From Solirubrobacteraceae bacterium (GTDB lineage Bacteria > Actinomycetota > Thermoleophilia > Solirubrobacterales > Solirubrobacteraceae), in assembly GCA_025449845.1 (NCBI GenBank), contig JANWIP010000006.1, forward strand, positions 62,001 through 126,000: a stretch of 64,000 bases of DNA, written 5' to 3'. The notes beneath the pieces were generated by a model. That model ran no database searches. It saw only the letters and a program-made list of their open reading frames with translations, and was not told the origin of the DNA. The position numbers and the translations under genes are program-made. Positions 49,834 to 56,210 of this stretch are shown in pieces (within the stretch, counting starts at the first letter, position 1; each line of letters opens with the position of its first letter).

Positions 49834-50755
49834 GCAGAGTGCATCCACCGCCGAGCGGATTGCACCCCCCGCGGAGCGAATCGGTTTCCTGGGTCTGGGC
49901 ATCATGGGCTCGCGCATGGCCGCGAATCTCCGCAAGGCCGGCTACGAGCTGACGGTCTGGACGCACACCCCGGGCAAGGCCGACAAGTGGGCGGCCGAAC
50001 ACGAAGCGGTGGCAGCCCAGACCCCCGCGGAGGTGGCAAGCCAGAGCGATGTGGTCGTGAGCATGGTGGTCGACGGAGCGCAGGTCTCCTCCGTGCTGCT
50101 GGAGCGAGACGGCGTGATCGAGGCAGCGCGAGACGGCTTGCTGTGCGTGGACATGTCAACGATCGCCCCGCAGGACACACGGCGGATCGGCGCGACGCTG
50201 GCAGAGCGAGGCGTGGCGATGCTCGACGCTCCGGTAACCGGCTCCTCCCCGCGCGCAGAGGCGGCCACGCTGACGATCATGGCTGGCGGCGAGAAGCGCG
50301 ATTTCGAGCGGGCGAAGCCGCTGCTGGAAACAATGGGCACGCTCGTGGTCCAGGTAGGCGAGCTGGGCCAGGGTGAGATGTTGAAGCTGATCAACAACTC
50401 ACTCGGAGCGGCAAACGCGGCAGCCCTGGCCGAGGCGCTGCTGGTGGCAAAGGCCACGGGCGTCGACCTCGACGCGCTGGAGCAGGTGACGGCGGCCGGC
50501 TCGGGAGCCTCGGCCCAGCTGGCCATGAAGGCGGGCCCGATGCGGGCGCATGACTACACGACGCTGTTCAAGACGGCACACATGCTCAAGGACGTCAGGC
50601 TGTGCCTGGAGGAAGCCCAGGGGGCAGGCGCGCCGTTCCCGGCGGCGGCACACGCAAGGGATCTATTGACAGCCGCGGTTGGCAGAGGTCACGGTGAGCA
50701 GGACTATGCGGCGCTGATCGAGGCCGCCGAGGGCCTGGCAGGCCGCCGCCTGTAG
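49826..50755 (+). CDS. 3-hydroxyisobutyrate dehydrogenase-type NAD(P)-dependent oxidoreductase
   Basis: A 309-residue beta-hydroxyacid dehydrogenase (6PGDH-like fold). The dinucleotide site is GFLGLGIMGSRMAANL (about 19-34), the substrate site is DAPVTGSSPRAEAATLTIMAGG, and the catalytic Lys is in EMLKLINNSLGA. ATG 49826 follows GGAGG 10 bases upstream and overlaps hyuB by 8 bases. Co-translation with HyuAB suggests it oxidises or reduces a hydroxy-acid or semialdehyde product of the ring opening; glyoxylate/succinic-semialdehyde reductase is another possibility. Confidence 0.88.
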   Translation: MSEQSASTAERIAPPAERIGFLGLGIMGSRMAANLRKAGYELTVWTHTPGKADKWAAEHEAVAAQTPAEVASQSDVVVSMVVDGAQVSSVLLERDGVIEAARDGLLCVDMSTIAPQDTRRIGATLAERGVAMLDAPVTGSSPRAEAATLTIMAGGEKRDFERAKPLLETMGTLVVQVGELGQGEMLKLINNSLGAANAAALAEALLVAKATGVDLDALEQVTAAGSGASAQLAMKAGPMRAHDYTTLFKTAHMLKDVRLCLEEAQGAGAPFPAAAHARDLLTAAVGRGHGEQDYAALIEAAEGLAGRRL

Positions 50756-50988
50756 GCGCTTGCCGCGACCGACCCGAAGGACTCCGGCAGGCCGTTTTGA
50801 GCCCATTCAGAAACACCACACAAAGGTGTTTGCGCCGCAGGAGCACCAAAAAAACCCCTCATTTGCAGGGGATTTGGGATTTCCGCTCGGATTTCGTATC
50901 TTTAAGGGGAGCCTGCTGCCCCATTCCTGGTGGAGCGGTGGGTCATGAAATTCGTACACCCCCTGTTTTCTGCTGTCCTAATCAAGCC
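50756..50988. other. AT-richer intergenic region with hairpins
   Basis: A 233-bp gap of clearly lower GC than its neighbours. It contains AAACACC-N7-GGTGTTT (50811-50831), a terminator-like hairpin read on the minus strand, GGGG/CCCC pairing near 50910-50925 and TAATCA just before the next gene. It could hold a short minus-strand RNA ending at the terminator. No known RNA family recognised. Confidence 0.4.
50848..50871 (-). terminator. Rho-independent-type terminator on the minus strand
   Basis: On the minus strand CCCCT-N7-AGGGG (50871 to 50855) is followed by a run of seven T (the A run at 50848-50854). No annotated minus-strand gene ends here, which hints at an unannotated short transcript. 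Confidence 0.5.
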
Positions 50989-51624
50989 ATGCCAATTGCT
51001 CTAAAGGAATGGGCGGTCACCGTCCGCGCCCTCGCCGAAGGCGAGCAGCTACTGACCTTGCGCAAGGGCGGTATTCGCGAGTCCGATAAGCATTCCGCTT
51101 CCGCGCTTGAGCACGAACGCTTCTTCCTGTATCCGACCTTCGACCACCAGCGCAACGACCTGGTGCGCGAAAGCCACCAGCCGGAGCTGAGGCGAGCGCT
51201 GGAGGAGGGTGTGTGGAGCGACGGCGAGCCCTCACTGCATGCGCTGGCAGGCGGCGCGGTGCAACAGCCCGACCGCGTACGAATTCGCGCCTGGGCTGAA
51301 GTGGCCAACCACTTCACGATCACCGACCCACGCTGCGTGGACGCGCTGTCGCCGTTCTATGTGTGGACGACGGACTATGCGGAGAAGCGCCTGGCGTGGA
51401 AGCGCCGCCACCCGCTGCACGTACTGCTGCTGCGCACCTACCGCATCCCCCGCCCGGTTACGGTCAAGGTGAAGGACGACTACGCGGGCTCGCGCTCGTG
51501 GGTGGAGCTGACGCGAGAACTGCCGTTCGAGGGCACGCCGGTGCTGTCAGATGGCGAGTTTGAGCGTGCCTCGGAGGAAATCGAGGCCCTCACGCGCGAA
51601 GCTAGTCAGCCGGCGCTCGTCTAA
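50989..51624 (+). CDS. DUF1802 family protein
   Basis: A 211-residue soluble protein of the DUF1802 family, common in actinobacteria and cyanobacteria and of unknown function. It starts MPIALKEWAVTVRALAEGEQ and continues LLTLRKGGIRE, HERFFLYPTFDHQRNDLVRESHQ, EVANHFTITD, FYVWTTDYAEKRLAWKRRHPLHVLLLRTYR and the C-terminal SWVELTRELPFEGTPVLSDGEF. ATG 50989 is at the first family residue; the upstream frame extension is non-homologous. The stop lies in a 20-bp direct repeat shared with the convergent gene. Confidence 0.82.
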   Translation: MPIALKEWAVTVRALAEGEQLLTLRKGGIRESDKHSASALEHERFFLYPTFDHQRNDLVRESHQPELRRALEEGVWSDGEPSLHALAGGAVQQPDRVRIRAWAEVANHFTITDPRCVDALSPFYVWTTDYAEKRLAWKRRHPLHVLLLRTYRIPRPVTVKVKDDYAGSRSWVELTRELPFEGTPVLSDGEFERASEEIEALTREASQPALV

Positions 51625-51658
51625 GCCGCGGCAGTACAGCGCTCGTCTAGGCCGCGGC
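51613..51658. repeat. 20-bp direct repeat carrying both convergent stop codons
   Basis: GCGCTCGTCTAAGCCGCGGC (51613-51632) recurs with one change at 51639-51658. The first copy supplies the TAA of the DUF1802 gene and the second the stop of the minus-strand DUF2007 gene. Confidence 0.75.
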
Positions 51659-51958
51659 TGGATCGACCGGCGCGCCTTTGTCGGCCCCGGGCTCAGCCGG
51701 CTCTCGCTCAACGGTGGCCCCGTCACTGGGCGGCCCATCGTCATCGCCGGTAGGCCGCCAGCCGTCAAGCACCCGCCGCGCCCACTCCTCATTCTCCGCG
51801 GCGACGAGAATTTCGCGCGGCCCAGCCGCCAGGAAGTCGGGCACATCAAAGCCGGCAGCGCGGCGCGCCATGCAGGGGATGCCCTCATCGCGCAGGAAGC
51901 TCTGAAGCATCTCGGCCTCGGGCAGATGCTGCGCGTAGGCGACCTTGACGAGCTTCAT
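51647..51958 (-). CDS. DUF2007-type putative signal-transducing protein
   Basis: A 103-residue protein. MKLVKVAYAQHLPEAEMLQSFLRDEGIPCMAR and FLAAGPREILVAAENEEWARRVLDG give the beta-alpha-beta-beta-alpha pattern of DUF2007, a small fold found next to or fused with regulatory proteins. The last 30 residues are an acidic Asp/Pro/Glu tail. ATG 51958 overlaps the stop of the JAMM gene, so it is translated with mec and cysM. Confidence 0.72.
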   Translation of the reverse strand: MKLVKVAYAQHLPEAEMLQSFLRDEGIPCMARRAAGFDVPDFLAAGPREILVAAENEEWARRVLDGWRPTGDDDGPPSDGATVEREPAEPGADKGAPVDPAAA

Positions 51959-52368
51959 GCTGCCGCCACGATCTCTAGCGGAACTTCGCTGACCTCGGAG
52001 CCGACAATCAGATAGGAACACACCTCTGGCTCGCCATTGCCAAGCCCAATGATGATCCACTCCACGCCAGGCCAGCTGGCGGCGAAGTTGATGTCGGTCT
52101 GCGACGGATAGGGGGCGGAGCGCACATGCGAGTGGTAGACGGCGCCCATCTCAAAACCCTCCCCCTCGATTGTCTGCCATAGCTCAAGCAGTTCCAGCGA
52201 GTCGATCTCGAACTTCAAGGCGCTGTGATGAATATTGGTGGCGCGGTAGGAGCGCACGGCCTGCGCGGGCGGGCCGGGATCGACGGAGAGCACCCCGCAA
52301 ACCTCGTTGGCGGGGTCCGCTAGAGCATGCTCGATGAGCTGGTCAAGCAGTTCGCGGGAGATGATCAC
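51955..52368 (-). CDS. mec: JAMM/M67 metalloprotease, CysO-cysteine peptidase (Mec-like)
   Basis: A zinc peptidase that, in Mycobacterium tuberculosis, frees cysteine from the CysO-cysteine adduct made by CysM. The 137 residues show a full JAMM motif: Glu22 (NEVCG), His79 and His81 (YHSHVRS), Ser89 and Asp92 (PSQTDI). The GTG start at 52368 is used. The gene follows cysM by 47 bases on the same strand, the same neighbourhood as mec-cysO-cysM in mycobacteria, except that cysO is not here but at 59.1 kb. Confidence 0.9.
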   Translation of the reverse strand: MIISRELLDQLIEHALADPANEVCGVLSVDPGPPAQAVRSYRATNIHHSALKFEIDSLELLELWQTIEGEGFEMGAVYHSHVRSAPYPSQTDINFAASWPGVEWIIIGLGNGEPEVCSYLIVGSEVSEVPLEIVAAA

Positions 52369-52415
52369 GGCTCAGTGCCTGACGCGCGGGGTATGTCCGC
52401 CTGGGGCGAGCATGC

Positions 52416-53387
52416 TCACCACCAGACGGTGGAGTCGAGGTTCTCGATCTCCTCGACCGGCTTGGTGTAGATGCCACTGGAGAGGTACTTCCAGCCGTCG
52501 TCGGCGACGATGAAGACGACGTTGCCCTCATCGAGCTCGCCGGCGATGCGCACGGCGACGCGCGCGATCGCCCCGGAGGAGACGCCCGCGAAGATGCACT
52601 CCTCATCGAGCAGCTTGCGCGTCCACAGGATGGCATCGGTGTTGGTGACAAAGATCTTGCGATCGAGCAGGCCGAGGTCGATGATCGGCGGGATGAAGCC
52701 ATCGTCGAGCGAGCGCAGCCCCTGGACGGGCTCGCCCTGCATCGGCTCGGCGGCGACGATCTTGCAGTTATCGCCAAATGTCTCCTTGAAGCGCCGGCCG
52801 TTGCCCATCAGCGTGCCGCCGGTACCAAGGCCGGCGACGAAAGCGGAGACCTCATCGAGCTCCTCGAGGATCTCTAACGCCGTGCCGTTGTAGTGCGCTT
52901 CGGGGTTGGCTGGATTGCCGTACTGGTAGGGCATGTAGTAGGAGGCATCGGCCTGGGCCATGTCGAGCGCCAGCTCCACGGCCCCATTGGAGCCCAGCGA
53001 ACCCTCGGAGTAGACGATCTCGGCGCCGTACATCTTCAGCAGCTGCGTGCGCTCGGGCGTGACGTTCTCGGGCATCACGACCTTCAGGCGATAGCCGCGA
53101 CGCGAGCAGATCATCGCTAGCGAGATGCCTGTGTTGCCGGAGGTGGGCTCAAGAATCGTCTGCCCGGGCGCGATCGCCCCCTTCTCCTCGGCATCCTCGA
53201 TCAGAGCCTTGGCGACCCGATCCTTGACCGAGCCGGTGGGATTACGCGACTCAAGCTTCGCCCAGATACGCACCCCTGGCTTGGGCGAAAGGCGCGGCAG
53301 CTCAACGAGCGGCGTATTGCCGATCGACTGGACGACGTCGCCATAGCGACCCCCGCACGGCTTGTTCCCCAAGCGCTCAACGGCCAT
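52416..53387 (-). CDS. cysM: Cysteine synthase CysM-type (O-phosphoserine sulfhydrylase)
   Basis: PLP enzyme that joins a serine-derived acrylate with thiocarboxylated CysO. The 323 residues have SIGNTPLVEL, SRNPTGSVKDR with PLP-Lys55, the TSGNTG substrate loop, GLGTGGTLMGNGR (phosphate) and the C-terminal extension GWKYLSSGIYTKPVEEIE ... VWW that resembles the lid of mycobacterial CysM. This, and the adjacent JAMM gene, favour the phosphoserine/CysO route over a sulfide-using CysK. ATG 53387 is supported by TATATT ending 10 bases upstream; the longer frame has no similarity. Confidence 0.9.
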   Translation of the reverse strand: MAVERLGNKPCGGRYGDVVQSIGNTPLVELPRLSPKPGVRIWAKLESRNPTGSVKDRVAKALIEDAEEKGAIAPGQTILEPTSGNTGISLAMICSRRGYRLKVVMPENVTPERTQLLKMYGAEIVYSEGSLGSNGAVELALDMAQADASYYMPYQYGNPANPEAHYNGTALEILEELDEVSAFVAGLGTGGTLMGNGRRFKETFGDNCKIVAAEPMQGEPVQGLRSLDDGFIPPIIDLGLLDRKIFVTNTDAILWTRKLLDEECIFAGVSSGAIARVAVRIAGELDEGNVVFIVADDGWKYLSSGIYTKPVEEIENLDSTVWW

Positions 53388-53397
53388 TACTTCACAG

Positions 53398-53403
53398 AAT
53401 ATA
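53398..53403 (-). promoter_or_regulatory. -10 element TATATT of cysM
   Basis: TATATT on the minus strand, 10 bases before the cysM ATG. It is probably the promoter for cysM, mec and the DUF2007 gene. Confidence 0.6.
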
Positions 53404-53536
53404 GCGGGGTATGGCGAGGCATTGCAAACCTCCTTCTTGACAACGCGGACGGACGCGACGCGACACGCGGATGGGGCGCGACGCGACAGACTCCTCATAC
53501 CCTGGCTCGCCAGCCAGTAACATGCTCAAGGGCACT

Positions 53537-55165
53537 ATGAGGGATGGCTATGACTTCGACTGGCTGGTAATCGGCAGCGGCTTCGGCGGCAGCGTCTCAG
53601 CCCTGCGCCTGTCCGAAAAGGGCTACGACGTAGGCGTGCTGGAGTGCGGCAGGCGCTTCGCCGACGATGAGTTCCCGAAGTCCACCAGCGATTTCCGCCG
53701 CTACTTCTGGCGCCCGAAGCTGGGCATGAAGGGCATCTTCCGCCTGACGACCTTCCGCGATGTGTCGGTGGTGTCCGGCTGCGGCGTAGGCGGCGGCAGC
53801 CTGGGCTACGCGAACACGCTGTACGTACCGCCAAAAGCCTTCTTCGAGGATGAGCAGTGGGCCGGGATGGGCGACTGGGAGCAGGATCTGGCCCCCCACT
53901 ACGCCGAAGCGCAGCGGATGCTGGGGGTCGTGCAGAACCCCCATGACGATCCAGCCGATCAGCTGCTGCGCGAGCTGGGCGAGGAGCTGGGCGTCTCTGA
54001 CACGTACCAGAAGACCCCCGTGGGAATCTTCTTCGGCGAGGCCGGCAAGACCGTCGCCGATCCCTTCTTCAACGGCGAGGGGCCGGAGCGCACGGGCTGC
54101 CAGCTGTGCGGGCGCTGCATGGTGGGCTGCCCCCACGGGGCCAAGAACACGCTGGTGAAGAACTACCTCTACCTGGCGGAAGGCCGCGGCGCGAAGGTGA
54201 TGCCCGAACGCACCGTGATCGACATCCGGCCCCTGGGCAAGGGCGACGGCAGCGACGGCTACGAGGTGGAAAGCGTGCGCTCGGGCGCCTGGCTGCGCAA
54301 GGACCGCAAGGTGCAGCGCGCCCGCGGCGTGGTCGTCTCGGCCGGACCTCTGGGCACGAACACGCTGCTGCAGCGCTGCCGTCTGAACGGCTCGCTGCCA
54401 GCCGTGTCTGACCGCCTGGGCGAGCTGGTGCGCACCAACAGCGAGGCGATCCTCACGGTGACGGTCCCCGAGGACTACCCGGATGACCTCACCAAGCGCG
54501 TAGCGATCACCTCCAGCATCTACCCCGACCCCCATACGCACATCGAGACGGTGAGCTACGGCCACGATGGCGATTCGATGCGCTTGCTGTATACGCTGAT
54601 GGTCGGCGACGGCACGCGCCTGACACGCCCGCTGAAGCTGCTGGGCCAGATGATCCTGCACCCCAAGCGCCTAGTGCAGATGCTGTTCGCCAAGCACTGG
54701 TCGCGGCGCACGATCATCGTGCTGGTGATGCAGACGCTCGACAACGCGATCGCGCTGCGGCCCAAGCAGGGGCCTTTCGGCAGCCTCTGGCTGAGCACCG
54801 AACAGGACCCCGAGCGACCTATCCCCACCTTCATCCCCGTCGCCAACCAGGCAGCCGACTGGCTGGCCAAGCGCACCGGCGGCATCGCCCAGAGCGCGAT
54901 GACGGAGGCGCTCTTCAACATCCCCACCACGGCCCACATCCTGGGCGGCGCCGTGATCGCCTCAGACCCCAGCCGCGGCGTCGTGGACGCCCACCAGCGC
55001 GTCTTCGGTTACGAGAACCTGATGGTCTGCGACGGCTCGGCCATCCCCGCCAACGTCGGCGTCAACCCCAGCCTCACGATTACCGCGCTGGCCGAGCACG
55101 CGATGAGCCACGTCCCCGCCGCCGGCGAGACGTCGGCCGAGATAACCCCGCGCGTAGCGGCGTAA
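53537..55165 (+). CDS. GMC-family oxidoreductase, cholesterol-oxidase-like, with Cys4 motif
   Basis: A 542-residue FAD enzyme of the GMC superfamily. FAD site VIGSGFGGSVSALRL (about 10-24), GGGSLGYAN, and the C-terminal FAD/active-site segment HILGGAVIASDPSRGVV ... PANVGVNPSLTITALAEHA match ChoD-like proteins. A CxxCxxCxxxCP motif, Cys188/191/194/198 in CQLCGRCMVGCP followed by HGAKNTL, resembles a [4Fe-4S] ligand set inserted in the substrate domain. ATG 53537 (AAGGG 4-6 bases upstream) is chosen; ATG 53522 and 53471 are alternatives. The substrate need not be a sterol. Confidence 0.85.
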   Translation: MRDGYDFDWLVIGSGFGGSVSALRLSEKGYDVGVLECGRRFADDEFPKSTSDFRRYFWRPKLGMKGIFRLTTFRDVSVVSGCGVGGGSLGYANTLYVPPKAFFEDEQWAGMGDWEQDLAPHYAEAQRMLGVVQNPHDDPADQLLRELGEELGVSDTYQKTPVGIFFGEAGKTVADPFFNGEGPERTGCQLCGRCMVGCPHGAKNTLVKNYLYLAEGRGAKVMPERTVIDIRPLGKGDGSDGYEVESVRSGAWLRKDRKVQRARGVVVSAGPLGTNTLLQRCRLNGSLPAVSDRLGELVRTNSEAILTVTVPEDYPDDLTKRVAITSSIYPDPHTHIETVSYGHDGDSMRLLYTLMVGDGTRLTRPLKLLGQMILHPKRLVQMLFAKHWSRRTIIVLVMQTLDNAIALRPKQGPFGSLWLSTEQDPERPIPTFIPVANQAADWLAKRTGGIAQSAMTEALFNIPTTAHILGGAVIASDPSRGVVDAHQRVFGYENLMVCDGSAIPANVGVNPSLTITALAEHAMSHVPAAGETSAEITPRVAA

Positions 55166-55246
55166 ACCAGCTGCTGTTGCGAGAGCGCCGCGTGGGCGAA
55201 CCTCCGCGCGGACTCAGGTGCACAGTGCGCACTCGATCACCCCTAA

Positions 55247-55286
55247 GGTGATGAATTGATCACCTGAAAGTGATGGATTCATCACT
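55247..55286. promoter_or_regulatory. Tandem palindromes GGTGAT-N6-ATCACC and AGTGATG-N4-CATCACT
   Basis: Two 18-bp inverted repeats (55247-55264 and 55269-55286), 4 bases apart, share the core GTGATG-ATT-ATCAC. They lie just upstream of the ATPase remnant in a local AT-rich patch. This looks like a double operator. Confidence 0.6.
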
Positions 55287-55295
55287 CTCCTCGGT

Positions 55296-56204
55296 GTGCT
55301 GACGGTCGAGGACGTAACCGAACGGATCGAGCGCGCTTACGCTCGCCAGCTCGATGGGGCCTTCAAGCGCTGGTACACAGGTGTGATTCGAACGATGAAA
55401 CCAACGTTCAGCGGTGCGCCTGCGGGAATCGGTGCAAGCAACGCCCCACAGGCCCGAACCCCAGCCCTGCTCGAGCGCCTGGGGCTGCCTTTGCGCCTGC
55501 ACGAGCGCTATGGCAAGCAGTGCGTGGTGGCTTATGACGAGTTCCAGGACGTGGTCAGGATCCCCGGTGTCGCCGCGACCTTCCGCTCCGAGCTGGAGCA
55601 GCACGGCACCGCGGCCGCGTACATCTTCTCCGGCTCCCATCCGGGGCTGATGCGCGATACCTTTGCCGACCGCCGCTACGCGTTCTTCGCCCAGGCCGCC
55701 GCGGTACCGCTCCACGAGCTGCCTGCCGACGCGCTGGAGCAGTTCATCTCAAACCGCTTCACGGCCGGGGGCCGCGACCCCGGAGAGGGATTGGGACCAC
55801 TCCTCGACCTGGCGCGCGGACACCCCCAACGTGCCATGCAGCTCGCCCACCATCTCTATATGCACACTCCCAAGGGCGCGCGGGCGGATACCGACAACTG
55901 GACAGCCACCCTGCGAGCCACGTTCACCGAGACCGGCGAGGAGGTCCATACCGCCTGGCAGAGCTTCTCGACCATCCAGCAGCGAATAGTGAGCGTGATC
56001 GCCAGTGGCTCGATCAAGCTCAACAGCGCGGAAGCAGCTCGCCGCTTTGGCCTACCCAAGAGTGGAAGCAATACCAGCAAGGCCGTCGCCGAGCTGGAGC
56101 GGGATGGCCACATTCTCCCCACCGACGGCTCTGTAACGGGCTGGCGTCTCACCGACCCCTTGTTCGACCTGTGGCTACGCAACGGGCGCTGCTGGCCGGA
56201 CTAG
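55296..56204 (+). CDS. P-loop-less remnant of an archaeal-type ATPase (AAA/STAND-like)
   Basis: A 302-residue frame opening at GTG 55296. It carries the second half of an NTPase of the 'ATP-binding protein' type: Walker B VVAYDEFQDV (about 80), sensor-1-like IFSGSHPGLM, RRYAFFAQAAAVPLHELP, then a winged-helix region (QQRIVSVIASGSIKLNSAEAARRFG, VAELERDGHI, WRLTDPLFDLWLRN). The N-terminal 80-100 residues with the Walker A GKT are missing, and the 130 bases upstream contain none. So the gene is 5'-truncated, a degraded mobile or defence-type element, unless the P-loop is supplied in trans. The winged helix could still bind DNA. Confidence 0.65.
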   Translation: MLTVEDVTERIERAYARQLDGAFKRWYTGVIRTMKPTFSGAPAGIGASNAPQARTPALLERLGLPLRLHERYGKQCVVAYDEFQDVVRIPGVAATFRSELEQHGTAAAYIFSGSHPGLMRDTFADRRYAFFAQAAAVPLHELPADALEQFISNRFTAGGRDPGEGLGPLLDLARGHPQRAMQLAHHLYMHTPKGARADTDNWTATLRATFTETGEEVHTAWQSFSTIQQRIVSVIASGSIKLNSAEAARRFGLPKSGSNTSKAVAELERDGHILPTDGSVTGWRLTDPLFDLWLRNGRCWPD

Positions 56205-56210
56205 CAGGCC

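Noticed and set aside
50900..50990. Degenerate tRNA or tmRNA 3' end (GCTCCACCA on the minus strand) suggesting an attachment site
   Set aside because: No T-loop GTTCGAAT-type sequence or acceptor pairing could be formed; there is no integrase nearby.
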